From: Alphaproteobacteria bacterium
GTDB lineage: Bacteria; Pseudomonadota; Alphaproteobacteria; Micropepsales; Micropepsaceae
NCBI GenBank assembly: GCA_025935155.1
Contig: JAICVV010000008.1
Coordinates: forward strand, 1 to 16,805
Reading direction: 5' to 3'
Length of the DNA stretch: 16,805 nucleotides
The position numbers were made by a program, and so were the translations under genes. Shown one piece after another: positions 5,999 to 14,069 of this stretch. Position 1 is the stretch's first letter. The number at the start of each line of letters is the position of its first letter. The notes under the pieces are model-generated. The model did not search any database. It saw only the letters and a list, made by a program, of their open reading frames with translations, and was not told where the DNA came from.

Positions 5999-6514
5999 TC
6001 AGCTGCCAGATTTCTGCGGCAAGCGAAAAAGTTTTCCGTCCCGCAGGATTGCGAAGGGCGCGCCAAATCCTGCGCGCGCGATTGTCTTCTGGCTGGCTGT
6101 ATTCGTCGTGGCTGTATGAATGTAAAAAGTGCGATAGCCGCGAAGCTGCAGAAAGGCGACTGCATTCAGCAGGACGGCCGTTGCAAGACCCTTGCGCTGC
6201 ATATCCGCCTGGGTTCTCAAAGGTCCAAATACGCATGCATCGCGTTCTATGGGATAATGCCAGCCCACCTGGGTGGCCCAGACGTGCGAGACAATGCGGC
6301 CGCCCGCCACAAGAGCACATAAGAAACGCCGCCGCCGAAGTATCTGAAGCAGGTACCAGCCAGCCGCCCTCATCCCAAGAAGGCGCTGCAGAGCGGGCGC
6401 ATGTCGAAGAAACGACAACGGGTCAGCGATAAAAAGCGCTTCGGCACCGCCTACCCGCCATACAGGCCGCAGCAGGCGTTCTGACTCCATGCGGTAAACA
6501 AGGTTGTCGGGCAT
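5999..6514 (-). CDS. GNAT family N-acetyltransferase
   Basis: A 171-aa protein with the GNAT acetyl-CoA loop QRKGLA (106-111) followed by the helix ATAVLLNAVAFLQLRGY, and the typical C-terminal TNTASQKTIARAGF (137-150), where Asn138 and the AGF end match the family. Residues 1-100 are less typical, with a basic hydrophobic stretch (about 48-70). The ATG at 6514 gives the longest product; an in-frame ATG at 6490 is possible, and neither has a clear ribosome site. It converges on the acyltransferase-like gene and starts about 36 bases from the CCA end of the tRNA-Leu gene on the same strand. The acceptor substrate is unknown. Confidence 0.75.
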   Translation of the reverse strand: MPDNLVYRMESERLLRPVWRVGGAEALFIADPLSFLRHAPALQRLLGMRAAGWYLLQILRRRRFLCALVAGGRIVSHVWATQVGWHYPIERDACVFGPLRTQADMQRKGLATAVLLNAVAFLQLRGYRTFYIHTATTNTASQKTIARAGFGAPFAILRDGKLFRLPQKSGS

Positions 6515-6550
6515 AGGGTGTTGGATTGGCCGTTACTCGCTCCTCAGATT

Positions 6551-6637
6551 TGGTGGCCCCGGTCCGACTCGAACGGACACGCCCTTTCGGGCTACGGATT
6601 TTAAGTCCGTTGCGTCTACCGGTTCCGCCACGGGGCC
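6551..6637 (-). tRNA. tRNA-Leu (anticodon UAA), CCA encoded
   Basis: On the minus strand the 7-bp acceptor stem GGCCCCG / CGGGGCC is complete, with discriminator A and encoded CCA (6551-6553). The anticodon stem ACGGA / TCCGT holds the loop CTTAAAA, giving anticodon TAA. A long variable arm with a GCCC-GAAA-GGGC hairpin marks a class II tRNA, and TTCGAGTC is the T loop region. It is 87 nt including CCA. It is divergent from rpsD. Its 3' end is not duplicated elsewhere in the window, so no island is anchored on it here. Confidence 0.97.
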
Positions 6638-6655
6638 CTGTCGGAAAAGGCCAGT

Positions 6656-6683
6656 TTGACAGGCAAAAGTCCATGACTATATT
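6656..6683 (+). promoter_or_regulatory. Promoter of rpsD
   Basis: TTGACA (6656-6661), 16-base spacer, TATATT (6678-6683): a near-consensus housekeeping promoter. Transcription would start near 6690, leaving an untranslated leader of roughly 55 bases containing CCGCGCGG and a GGGA/TCCC pair before the ATG at 6747. The promoter lies between the divergent tRNA-Leu gene and rpsD. Confidence 0.7.
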
Positions 6684-6746
6684 GCCCGCCTTTCCGCGCG
6701 GGATGTCCCCCGGAAATCCCTGTTTTCTGCCGGACTGGATGCCTGA

Positions 6747-7364
6747 ATGAGCAAACGCGCGACTGCCAAATACAAACTCGACCGCCGCATGGGCGAAAGC
6801 GTCTGGGGCCGCCCCAAAAGCCCGGTCAACAAGCGTTCTTACGGCCCCGGCCAGCACGGCCAGCGCCGCGCCAAGAAGTTGTCGGATTATGGCACGCAGC
6901 TGCAGGCCAAGCAGAAGCTCAAGGGCTATTACGGCAACATCACCGAACGGCAGTTTCACAAATACTACGTCGATGCGGCGCGCAGGCAGGGCGATACCGG
7001 CGAGAACATGATCGGCTTGCTCGAGCGCCGGCTGGACGCAGTGGTGTATCGCGCCAAATTCGTGCCCACACCCTTCGCCGCCCGTCAACTGGTGAGCCAC
7101 GGTCATGTGAAGGTGAATGGCCGGCGCGTCACCATCCCCAGCTATCAGGTGAAGGAAGGCGACAGCATCGAGCTTACCGCGAAGGCGAAAGACATGGCGC
7201 TGGTGCTGGAAGCATCCAGGAGCGCCGAGCGCGACGTGCCGGATTATGTCGACGCTGACCACAACAAGATGGCCGCGAAATTTCTGCGCACGCCAAAGTT
7301 GGGCGATGTGCCCTACGCAGCACAGATGCAACCACATCTGATCGTGGAGTTCTATTCCCGGTAA
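6747..7364 (+). CDS. rpsD: 30S ribosomal protein S4
   Basis: A 205-aa primary 16S rRNA-binding protein that nucleates assembly of the 30S body. The N-terminal region ([20 protein letters not shown]), the [20 protein letters not shown] block (about 56-75), the S4 RNA-binding domain (about 94-157, [11 protein letters not shown]...[10 protein letters not shown]) and the terminal VEFYSR are all canonical. Full length for alphaproteobacteria, without the zinc Cys of some lineages. Single-gene transcription unit with its own promoter. Its last 13 bases overlap the stop end of the opposite-strand heparinase gene, and a decayed copy of its 3' end lies about 2.7 kb downstream. GC is high (67% in one counted line), unlike the adjoining heparinase gene. 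Confidence 0.98.
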   Translation: MSKRATAKYKLDRRMGESVWGRPKSPVNKRSYGPGQHGQRRAKKLSDYGTQLQAKQKLKGYYGNITERQFHKYYVDAARRQGDTGENMIGLLERRLDAVVYRAKFVPTPFAARQLVSHGHVKVNGRRVTIPSYQVKEGDSIELTAKAKDMALVLEASRSAERDVPDYVDADHNKMAAKFLRTPKLGDVPYAAQMQPHLIVEFYSR

Positions 7365-9910
7365 CGTGCTGCGCGCCTGCGGTGCCGGCGGTTTCTCGAT
7401 CCATTGCCGCCGTTGTAATCTCCCGCTGAGGGATCGCGCGCATCACTGCTGTCCGGCGACTCAGCCGAGCTTTCGAGGGCAGTGCAGGAAACGATATTTT
7501 CGCCGACGGAAAATTGCGCTGCAAACTTGTAGCCCTTCGCGCTGATTTCGACTCCTCCGGTTGCGAGAGAGCGGAACGCCACTTCGAGCTTTCCGTCACC
7601 TCCGGTCCACTGGAACGCCGTTGCCATGGTTCCAGACTGGCATTTCAACATCCGGCGAATGTAAGGCGTAGGCACAACGCTTCCACGCCGGCGCATGGCC
7701 CATCCGATGGGATTCTCTTTGCTACCGAATTCGATTGCCGGCGTGGGCCCAGCGGCATCGAAGGCGGCCAGGAGTGCGCCTTTCGCCGTTGTCCCAAACA
7801 CAAGAGAATTTGCGCCATCGCCATCGCGCGGCGACAAATCGGGCGAGAGGTGCCAGAACTGTTCGAACAGAGCCTCTCGTGACGTCTTGCTTGCCAGTTT
7901 GTCCAGGACAAGAACCGCATTATTTTTCTTCAGGTGTATTGCGGCACGCAGAATCCGCGCCTCCGGGTAGGCATGATTGTACCCAAGCGCAGCTGCCCAG
8001 CCAGATTCTTCCCACATTCCAATCAGCCCTGCGGAAACCAGTCCCGGTACCGCGCGCAAGATGTATCCTTCGCCGTTCACCCGAAATGTGTTGTGGCTGG
8101 CTGGATCGAACTGCGCAGCGTTGCACAGGGAATCCGAAGTCTCCTTGCTGAACGTTCCACCATCGATCAGCAAATCTGCGGCGCCGTGGTTCAACAATAC
8201 CGACAAATCGTCCGAATGTTTGTGCTTTGTATTGCCCAACGTAACAAGAAACGTGACGCTGGAGGCGTCGTTTGAGAGCTCGGCTGTCGAATGGCTTGCG
8301 AAATAGCCGCTTTGCGGGAAGTAGTACGTCGTTTTTTCGCGCACAAAAGGCTCGCAGGCCGGCCGATCGGCCGCTTCTCCACCGCCCTCTGCAAAAGCAA
8401 GCTCGCGCCGCGCTGCAAGTATTGTCGGCAGGAATTGGCCGGGCCCCGTCCCGCCGATCAACGGTCCCTGACCGTCCACCTTGATAAGCGCTTCCACAAA
8501 GGGGATCATTCGCCGAAGTGCATCGCGAATAACAGGCGAGTCGGGCGCATTCGCCGTTCGTAAATCGGCCAGCATCCTGGTGAACAGACTTACGATCCAG
8601 CAATGGTAGCTAAAGGAATTTTCCAGCCACACACCGTCGGCCGACAGCGCTTTTCCGGTCTGGTAACGCGTGAGCCGCCCCATCCCGAGAGCCGCTAACT
8701 TTCGGGCATAATCCAACTTGGGAAACAGAAGACCGGTCAGGATGAAGAGAATGTCCTGCCGCGCGCCATGGTTTCCGTCTTTTGGATAAACTTCATCGCT
8801 GCACAAAATTTCGAAGCACTGGACAAGATGTCTCTCGACGATTTCGACCTCACCTGCCTCTATCGCAAGCCCCCGATCCATTCGCCTTTTGCAGCAAAGA
8901 AGGTAGACGAGAACCGTTTCAATCCTGCGGCAGATCGTTCCCTGAGAATAGGCTCGCCGATTGGCCGGTGCGGCCGGCGGATTGTTGCGTATGAATCTGC
9001 AAAGGATCGCCGAGGCTTTACGAAACACCTCATCCGCGCTCATTCCTCTATCCGCCAGAGCTTGGACAATCCCAGGCGCGACCTTCGTGCCGTTCGCCAC
9101 ATCGAAAGCAAGGGAAAGAGGAGGGCGCAGGAATTCCAGTCCTGTGAAATAGGATTGCCAGGTCAAGTTCGCACCCGGCGCGGACCAATCGATCGGTTCT
9201 GAGAGAGGAAATTTGCCCCATTGGGGCCATCCCGGAAACGAGACGATGCCTGCGATAAAATCGTTGATCGAGCTGCCCGAGTAGGAGCGGGCGAGGTTTG
9301 CAGGCAATTTCGAATCTGGCCATTCCAGATTGGTCAACAGGTCCGTCGCGGCGAGTCTGGTGGCGCTGAGCTGAACCGATCCGAATTTCATGGCCGAACC
9401 GGCCCCGACGGACGCCTCTAACGCATGAACGCGAGTCGCCCGTAGAACCATATGCGCGATGGACACATAACCGTACCAATTGGGCTTGCCGGATTTCTTG
9501 ATACGGCGTGCGGCACCCACGCGCATAAGTTCGGTCATTGCCACGAGATGGCCGCCGCATCGTCGCGCGATCGCTTCGATGATTCGGTTCTTTTCGTCGA
9601 TTTCGATAGGGTCTGGACCATGGACTTGCGGCGAAGCGAGCTGGAGAAAGATGCGCACGGCCGCACGATCTTCACCGATACTGGCCACTTGCCGTTCGGC
9701 GAACGACGGATCGTCCATCTGCTGCCGGTCGAAAGCATAGATCGCGACATTCGCCCTGTTCTTCGCCACGAACCGTGGCAGCGAGGGACGCCGGCCGAGG
9801 ATGGCCAGACGCAAGGTTTCCAGCCAGATCGAGAGCATCAGCATTCGGGCAAACGCCCGATCTGCTGTGACGATGCTGTGGGCCGTCCGGTGTAATCCGT
9901 GTCCGCTCAT
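7352..9910 (-). CDS. Heparinase II/III-like polysaccharide lyase domain protein
   Basis: An 852-aa protein with the two-part plan of PL12/PL21-like lyases: a helical toroid domain (about 290-510) with candidate catalytic Asn380-His381 (DGNHGARQD) and Tyr435-His436 (ENSFSYHCW), then a beta-sandwich domain with HKHSDD (563-568), DGGTFS (583-588) and [13 protein letters not shown] (604-616). Such enzymes cleave uronic-acid-containing polysaccharides by beta-elimination. No N-terminal signal peptide is convincing, although a hydrophobic helix begins at MLMLSIWLE (23-31); neither this ATG nor that at 9910 has a ribosome site. The last 40 residues turn into a low-complexity Arg-rich tail and the frame ends inside the rpsD 3' end, so the native C-terminus may be lost. 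GC is 50-55% in three counted lines. Probably acquired; substrate unknown. Confidence 0.8.
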   Translation of the reverse strand: MSGHGLHRTAHSIVTADRAFARMLMLSIWLETLRLAILGRRPSLPRFVAKNRANVAIYAFDRQQMDDPSFAERQVASIGEDRAAVRIFLQLASPQVHGPDPIEIDEKNRIIEAIARRCGGHLVAMTELMRVGAARRIKKSGKPNWYGYVSIAHMVLRATRVHALEASVGAGSAMKFGSVQLSATRLAATDLLTNLEWPDSKLPANLARSYSGSSINDFIAGIVSFPGWPQWGKFPLSEPIDWSAPGANLTWQSYFTGLEFLRPPLSLAFDVANGTKVAPGIVQALADRGMSADEVFRKASAILCRFIRNNPPAAPANRRAYSQGTICRRIETVLVYLLCCKRRMDRGLAIEAGEVEIVERHLVQCFEILCSDEVYPKDGNHGARQDILFILTGLLFPKLDYARKLAALGMGRLTRYQTGKALSADGVWLENSFSYHCWIVSLFTRMLADLRTANAPDSPVIRDALRRMIPFVEALIKVDGQGPLIGGTGPGQFLPTILAARRELAFAEGGGEAADRPACEPFVREKTTYYFPQSGYFASHSTAELSNDASSVTFLVTLGNTKHKHSDDLSVLLNHGAADLLIDGGTFSKETSDSLCNAAQFDPASHNTFRVNGEGYILRAVPGLVSAGLIGMWEESGWAAALGYNHAYPEARILRAAIHLKKNNAVLVLDKLASKTSREALFEQFWHLSPDLSPRDGDGANSLVFGTTAKGALLAAFDAAGPTPAIEFGSKENPIGWAMRRRGSVVPTPYIRRMLKCQSGTMATAFQWTGGDGKLEVAFRSLATGGVEISAKGYKFAAQFSVGENIVSCTALESSAESPDSSDARDPSAGDYNGGNGSRNRRHRRRAARYRE

Positions 9911-10005
9911 TTACGGCAACTGTCGCATCCCATCCCGAGGACAGCATCCAATGTCCGTGGGCGCGTATCAATCCGGTTCCCCCTGGCATGCAAAGCGCCG
10001 GATCA

Positions 10006-10068
10006 GGCGTATCTGTCCTGTGCTGCGCAGGTGCAGCTACACCTGATCGTGAATTCTATTCCCGCTAG
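10006..10068 (+). pseudogene. Decayed second copy of the rpsD 3' end
   Basis: Aligned codon by codon with rpsD 7308-7364, bases 10013-10068 match 43 of 57 positions, including CTGATCGTG and TTCTATTCCCG, with one deleted base (GTG-GAG versus GTG-AA) that breaks the frame. Five differences are synonymous third-position changes, while others change residues. GGCG at 10006-10009 and perhaps CAAAG near 9990 extend the match weakly. Similarity ends at the stop codon on both sides. It lies just beyond the start of the heparinase gene, so the two rpsD ends bracket that gene. Confidence 0.75.
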
Positions 10069-10175
10069 ACGGCGGATATCTGAAATTCCGGAAAAGACGA
10101 CCGGCGAGTACCGGCGGCCCTTTTGCTTTGAACGAGGCGTGCCTATGTGCCAGCCAGAGATCATTGGAGGCGGCC

Positions 10176-10808
10176 ATGTTTCTCATCTTCGGCGACAAGG
10201 GATCTGGCGCATTCTCGGCTGAGGCGGCGCTTGCCGAAGCCGGGGCGCCGTACGACTTCAGAACCATTTCGTTGGAGAAGAACGAGCAACGCTCGCCGGA
10301 ATTCCTCGCCATCAACCCGAGCGGCAAAATGCCCGCTGTGCGGCTACCGGAAGGGCAGATTCTGACGGAGTCGCTGGCGATCCTGCTGACGGTTGCCGAT
10401 CACTTCCCGAATGCGCGCTTGTTGCCGCCGCAGGCAAGCCCCGAGCGCGGCAGCGCGTACCGCTGGCTCGCATTTATGGCTGCGGAAATCTACCCCATGG
10501 TGGAAATTTCCGATTATCCGGAACGCTTTGCCCCGAAGGGCGATCAATCCGATGCGTTGCGGCAGAAGGCGCGGGAGCGCATTCGCGACCGGCTGTCGAT
10601 CGTGGAGCGGCAGGTGGCCGGCCCCTGGTTCCTCGCCGGTGGCTTTTCCATTCTCGATATTTACGCGGCGATGTTCTCGCGCTGGCGCGGCAGTATCGGG
10701 AAGGACTGGCTGGCGGCGGGGCACATTCCCAATCTGCTGGCGCTGGCGAAATCGGTTTCACAACGCGAGCGCATCGGGCCGGTGTGGGAACGGCACTTCG
10801 CCAACTGA
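10176..10808 (+). CDS. Glutathione S-transferase family protein
   Basis: A 210-aa GST. The N-terminal thioredoxin-like domain (1-80) carries the cis-proline in KMPAV (Pro53) and the glutathione-binding TESLAI (Glu65, Ser66). The all-helical C-terminal domain holds the N-capping motif FSILDIY with Asp161. Candidate N-terminal catalytic residues are Ser10 or Ser14 in GDKGSGAFSAE, so a Ser- rather than Tyr-type enzyme is likely (inference). GGAGG ends 5 bases before the ATG at 10176 and decides this start over the open frame from 10128. It converges on pyrE with 15 bases between stops. Likely detoxification or beta-etherase-like; substrate unknown. Before the heparinase insertion it was probably the gene after rpsD. 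Confidence 0.9.
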   Translation: MFLIFGDKGSGAFSAEAALAEAGAPYDFRTISLEKNEQRSPEFLAINPSGKMPAVRLPEGQILTESLAILLTVADHFPNARLLPPQASPERGSAYRWLAFMAAEIYPMVEISDYPERFAPKGDQSDALRQKARERIRDRLSIVERQVAGPWFLAGGFSILDIYAAMFSRWRGSIGKDWLAAGHIPNLLALAKSVSQRERIGPVWERHFAN

Positions 10809-10823
10809 ACGCTGCACTTTTGG

Positions 10824-11438
10824 TCAGCCGGTTTTCGGCACGTTTGCGAGTGTCGAACTTGCGTCCTGCGTTGCGACGGGCGCTGCGAGCAGAAACTCTC
10901 TCCCTGTGAACACAGAGAGCAGGCGAACGTCTTGCGCCGCCAAGGCTTCGGCGGCGCCTTCTTCGCGATCGACGAGCACCAGCGCGGTATTCACCAAAGC
11001 GTCCGCTGCACGCACGGCGTCCACCGCCTTCAGGATCGAGCCGCCGCTCGTGGCGACGTCGTCGATCACCAGCACGCGCGCTTTCGCCAACGTTTCGTTC
11101 GATGCAAGCCCTTCGATCATGTCCATCGTGCCGTGGCCTTTTGGCTGCTTGCGAACGAAAAAGGTTTTGACCGGACGCGCTTCGGCCTCGCTAATCGCTG
11201 CCAGCGCCGCGATCGCGGGCACCGCCCCCATTTCGAGGCCGCCAACATAATCGGCGCTCTCCGGCCAGATGCGGGCAAGCAGCGCCCGTGCGGAAAGCAG
11301 GGCGCCTTTCGGCGTCATCATGGTGGGTTTGAGATTGAAATAGAGCTCGCTCTCGCGGCCCGATGCAAGCCGGAACCTGCCGCGGCGGAATGAGCGTTCG
11401 TGGATCAGGTCGAACAACTCGCGTTCGTCTGCATTCAT
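10824..11438 (-). CDS. pyrE: Orotate phosphoribosyltransferase
   Basis: A 204-aa enzyme converting orotate and PRPP to orotidine 5'-phosphate in de novo pyrimidine synthesis. The PRPP-binding VLVIDDVATSGGS is at 122-134, the mobile loop RKQPKGHGTMD at 96-106, and the N-terminal FRRGRFRLASGRES at 17-30 is typical. Length is normal for the family. The ATG at 11438 is followed by NADERELFDLIHERS, a usual OPRT start; the upstream ribosome site is weak. Single gene, convergent with the GST. No pyrimidine neighbours such as pyrC or pyrF are in the window. Identity secure. Confidence 0.95.
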   Translation of the reverse strand: MNADERELFDLIHERSFRRGRFRLASGRESELYFNLKPTMMTPKGALLSARALLARIWPESADYVGGLEMGAVPAIAALAAISEAEARPVKTFFVRKQPKGHGTMDMIEGLASNETLAKARVLVIDDVATSGGSILKAVDAVRAADALVNTALVLVDREEGAAEALAAQDVRLLSVFTGREFLLAAPVATQDASSTLANVPKTG

Positions 11439-11630
11439 GGTGAGCCTGCCAAACCGGCCATCTCGATCATGCTCTGTCCTGGCGTGCCGGGGTCCGTCAA
11501 ATTTTCGCCCTGAGTGGCGGCGGCCAGCGTTCCAATCCCCGTCTCATGATGGCACGTCCGGCCTGCTGGGGCCAACTCCCAAAGGGAATACGGATGGGCT
11601 ATTCTCTACCTTTCACGAAGGGGGATCACG

Positions 11631-12230
11631 ATGGCAATACGCGTTCTGATCGCCGGAGTTCTCGGCGGCATCGCCATGTATATCTGGTCGACCATTGCCC
11701 ATGTGGCGCTGCCATTGGGACAGGTGGGCCTTAGTCAAATGCCGAACGAAGCGGCCGTGCTTTCGGCTGCGCAGGCTTCGAACGGCAGCAAGGATGGGCT
11801 CTATTTCTTTCCCTGGGTCGATCCGAGAGACCCGCAGATGATGCAGAAAATGAATGCGGCGATGAAGGCCAATCCATCGGGGCTGCTGCTTTATCATCCG
11901 CCGGGACACGGCGTGACAGACATGGCCGCGCCGATGATTGCCGAGTTTTTGAAAGAAGTGCTCCAGGCGCTGATTGCCGCGTTTCTGGTTTCGCTCACCG
12001 TGATCGGCACCTATTGGGGCCGCGTTGGCTTCGTCACACTGGTTGGCGTCGCGGCGGCGGTCACCACCAATGTGTCGTACTGGATCTGGTATGGGTTTCC
12101 GGCGGATTACTCGCTGGCTGCCGTTTTCATTGAGTTGGCCGATTACATCGCGGCCGGCTTGGCGATCGCGTGGTGGTTGGGCCGCAAATCTGTGGGTACC
12201 GTTGGCACAGTGGCGACGGCTACGGCATAG
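11631..12230 (+). CDS. Uncharacterised membrane protein, 199 aa, four predicted membrane segments
   Basis: I do not recognise a characterised family. Predicted membrane helices are at about 5-27, 107-128, 131-152 and 163-184. A loop of about 75 residues between the first two contains PNEAAVLSAAQASNGSKDGLYFFPW and a Met-rich stretch (DPQMMQKMNAAMKA, 67-80). The C-terminus is a short Gly/Val/Thr/Ala tail. The ATG at 11631 has AAGGGGG about 6 bases upstream. It stands between divergent pyrE and convergent sucD, with no operon partner. The long loop after helix 1 is probably extracytoplasmic, but topology cannot be fixed by eye. Confidence 0.75.
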   Translation: MAIRVLIAGVLGGIAMYIWSTIAHVALPLGQVGLSQMPNEAAVLSAAQASNGSKDGLYFFPWVDPRDPQMMQKMNAAMKANPSGLLLYHPPGHGVTDMAAPMIAEFLKEVLQALIAAFLVSLTVIGTYWGRVGFVTLVGVAAAVTTNVSYWIWYGFPADYSLAAVFIELADYIAAGLAIAWWLGRKSVGTVGTVATATA

Positions 12231-12301
12231 TCCGCGCACAATCTACGGAGTGCCGTACGGGTCAGCGCGGCACCCGGGGTGTCGCTCATGTGGAAACGGG
12301 G

Positions 12302-13183
12302 CTATGCCGTGCCGCGTAACAGGTCCAGTAAGGTTGTGCCCAACGCGGCTGGATTTTCGGAGACGCGGATACCGGCAGATTGCATCGCCTCGATCTTCGA
12401 CTGCGCGCCGCCTTTGCCGCCGGAAATGATCGCTCCCGCATGACCCATGCGGCGGCCGGGCGGCGCTGTCACGCCGGCAATAAATCCAACCACGGGCTTT
12501 TTTGTCTTGCTGCGCTTGAGGAACTCTGCAGCATCCTCCTCCGCGCCGCCGCCGATCTCCCCGATCATGATCATGGCTTCGGTCTCGGGATCGGCCAGAA
12601 ACAGTTCCAGCATGTCGGTGAACTCGGTTCCTTTCACCGGGTCGCCGCCGATGCCAACACAAGTGGTTTGGCCCAGTCCCACGGCTGTGGTTTGCCACAC
12701 CGCTTCGTAAGTGAGCGTACCGGAACGGGAGAGAATGCCGACCTTGCCGCGCTTATGAATGTGCCCGGGCATGATGCCGATCTTGCACTCGCCGGGCGTG
12801 ATGACGCCGGGGCAGTTGGGGCCTATCAGGCGCGAGCGCGAGCCACACAGCGCGCGCTTCACCTTCACCATGTCCAGCACCGGAATGCCTTCTGTGATGC
12901 AGACGATCAGGGGGATTTCCGCATCGATGGCTTCCAGAATGGCATCGGCCGCAAAAGGCGGCGGCACGTAAATGACGCTGGCATCGCAATCCGTCGCCGC
13001 TTTGGCCTCGCGCACAGTGTCGAACACCGGCAAGCCCAGATGCGTCGTTCCGCCTTTGCCGGGCGACGTGCCGCCGACCATCTTCGTGCCATAGGCGATC
13101 GCGGCTTCAGAATGAAAGGTGCCCTGCCGGCCGGTAAAGCCCTGGCAGATAACGCGCGTATTCTTGTCGACGAGGATAGACAT
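12302..13183 (-). CDS. sucD: Succinyl-CoA synthetase (ADP-forming) alpha subunit
   Basis: A 293-aa alpha subunit that binds CoA and carries the phosphohistidine in the reversible conversion of succinyl-CoA to succinate with ATP synthesis. CoA-binding Rossmann-type domain with [11 protein letters not shown] (16-26); the active-site His248 in [16 protein letters not shown] is present, with Glu209 of [14 protein letters not shown] as the usual His contact. Length is family-typical. It normally follows sucC directly; here a DUF559 nuclease gene and a secreted-protein gene lie between the two. The start is 18 bases after the stop of the small secreted gene, so it may still be on one transcript. 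Confidence 0.97.
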   Translation of the reverse strand: MSILVDKNTRVICQGFTGRQGTFHSEAAIAYGTKMVGGTSPGKGGTTHLGLPVFDTVREAKAATDCDASVIYVPPPFAADAILEAIDAEIPLIVCITEGIPVLDMVKVKRALCGSRSRLIGPNCPGVITPGECKIGIMPGHIHKRGKVGILSRSGTLTYEAVWQTTAVGLGQTTCVGIGGDPVKGTEFTDMLELFLADPETEAMIMIGEIGGGAEEDAAEFLKRSKTKKPVVGFIAGVTAPPGRRMGHAGAIISGGKGGAQSKIEAMQSAGIRVSENPAALGTTLLDLLRGTA

Positions 13184-13201
13184 TCAAACCGGTTCCGTTG
13201 C

Positions 13202-13555
13202 TTATCGCTTTCGTTCGGCGCTCTGGGTTTCATTTATCAGCGCGAGAATGTCTTTGCCGCGCAGCTTCTGAAGCTCGGCATAGGCGGCATCCGCCGCCTT
13301 GCGGTCGCCAGTTCCACGGCCATCGAGGTCGTAGCCGTTGCCCGTATAGGTAAGGTCGAATTCGAATGGCGCGGCAGGTTTAGAAACCGCGGTGAAAACG
13401 AGGCTTTTGCCATCGGTGCAGCTGTGCACCAGCCATTTCGACCCGCCATAAGTTTTCTGCACGGGGCCGGTAACGCAGTGCAACTGCGCCTTGGTTTCGG
13501 CCGCGAGGGCGGGCGCAGCCAGACAAAGCACGACGATGCATGGATATAATTTCAT
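13202..13555 (-). CDS. Small secreted protein between sucC and sucD
   Basis: A 117-aa protein with a clear signal peptide (MKLYPCIVVLCLAAPALAAE, cleavage likely after Ala-Leu-Ala near 18). The mature part of about 98 residues has two Cys (27 and 46) that could form a disulfide, a KWLVHSCTDGKSLVF strand pattern, a GNGYDLDGRGTGDRKAADAAYAEL segment and a charged C-terminus. I do not recognise the family. No strong ribosome site is adjacent to the ATG; GAGG lies about 14 bases upstream. Same strand as sucC and sucD, 18 bases before sucD, so probably co-transcribed with it. Periplasmic location is inferred from the signal. Confidence 0.75.
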   Translation of the reverse strand: MKLYPCIVVLCLAAPALAAETKAQLHCVTGPVQKTYGGSKWLVHSCTDGKSLVFTAVSKPAAPFEFDLTYTGNGYDLDGRGTGDRKAADAAYAELQKLRGKDILALINETQSAERKR

Positions 13556-13564
13556 CGCGAAGCT

Positions 13565-13981
13565 TCAGAACCTCGTTTTCCCTCCCCCTGAAAGGGGGAG
13601 GTCGGAACGCGCAGCGTTCCGGGTGGGGGTCAGGTTCTGGATTACCGCAGCAATGCGCTCACAAACACCGTCAAGGTTCTGGTTTACCTCGACATTCCAA
13701 AAGCGAATGACCCGAATTCCCTTTCGGTTCAAATAACGGGTCCGGTGTTCGTCATAGGCCTTGTTCTCAGAGTGCTGATCGCCATCGAGCTCAATCTCGA
13801 ACTTCAGCGATGGGCAATAAAAGTCAAGAATGTAAGGTCCGACCGGGTGTTGCCTGCGGAAAGAAACACCGAGTGGAGAACCGCGTAGCGCACTCCACAG
13901 TTTCGCTTCGGGTTTAGTCCCGTTTCGGCGTAGCGCGCGTGCGCGCTGTGTCTTCAGGCTCGTCCGGTCGAAGCGCGTCAC
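13565..13981 (-). CDS. DUF559 (Vsr-like) endonuclease-domain protein embedded in palindromic repeats
   Basis: A 138-aa protein of the DUF559 family, related to very-short-patch-repair/restriction-like nucleases. Visible signature: [14 protein letters not shown] (20-33, Glu25), [17 protein letters not shown] (41-57, Asp53), [11 protein letters not shown] (60-70, Glu62/Glu64, Asp66, His70), then the helix with [21 protein letters not shown]. Start: GTG at 13981, because AAAGGAGG lies 5 bases upstream; the longer frame to 14113 is translated repeat. That ribosome site is inside repeat B, and residues about 117-134 are encoded by repeat A. The gene sits between sucC and sucD, which are usually adjacent, so it looks inserted. 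DNA target and activity are unknown. Confidence 0.85.
   Translation of the reverse strand: MTRFDRTSLKTQRARALRRNGTKPEAKLWSALRGSPLGVSFRRQHPVGPYILDFYCPSLKFEIELDGDQHSENKAYDEHRTRYLNRKGIRVIRFWNVEVNQNLDGVCERIAAVIQNLTPTRNAARSDLPLSGGGKTRF
13581..13631 (+). repeat. Palindromic repeat unit A (51 nt)
   Basis: Hairpin 1 CCTCCCCCT-GAA-AGGGGGAGG (13581-13601), a T, hairpin 2 CGGAACGC-GCA-GCGTTCCG (13603-13621), then GGTGGGGGTC. Matches unit C on the other strand at 42 of 51 positions; eight of nine differences form four compensated stem pairs. It overlaps the 3' end of the DUF559 gene. Confidence 0.9.
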
Positions 13982-13986
13982 CTCAC

Positions 13987-14050
13987 CCTCCTTTGAAAAG
14001 GGAGGATCGAATTCGGGCGAGCGTAGCGAACTCGAATTCGGGGAGGGATC
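13987..14050 (+). repeat. Palindromic repeat unit B
   Basis: Hairpin 1 CCTCCTTT-GAA-AAGGGAGG (13987-14005, one G-U pair), then a second stem from two copies of CGAATTCG (14008-14015 and 14033-14040), then GGGGAGGGATC. Same orientation as unit A. Read on the minus strand, hairpin 1 supplies the AAAGGAGG ribosome site of the DUF559 gene. Confidence 0.8.
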
Positions 14051-14069
14051 ACGCGACGGTAAATCATGT

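Noticed and set aside
6551..6637. tRNA-Leu as attachment site of an island
   Set aside because: No second copy of the tRNA 3' end was found on either side and no integrase is present; the duplicated sequence in this area is the rpsD end.
10095..10132. Terminator between the rpsD remnant and the GST (two CCGGCG copies followed by CCCTTTTG)
   Set aside because: The CCGGCG copies are direct, not inverted, and leave only a 4-bp stem, so a hairpin terminator is not supported.
10393..11250. 285-codon plus-strand frame across the GST end and antisense to pyrE
   Set aside because: It crosses two well-supported genes in other frames and shows no domain.
12250..12273. GTGCCG/CGGCAC hairpin after sucD as a terminator
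   Set aside because: Stem of only 6 bp with a 12-base loop and no T-run on the sucD strand.
12380..13549. 389-codon plus-strand open frame opposite sucD and the secreted-protein gene
   Set aside because: It is antisense to sucD with intact active-site motifs, has no ribosome site or family signature, and long antisense frames are common in GC-rich coding DNA.
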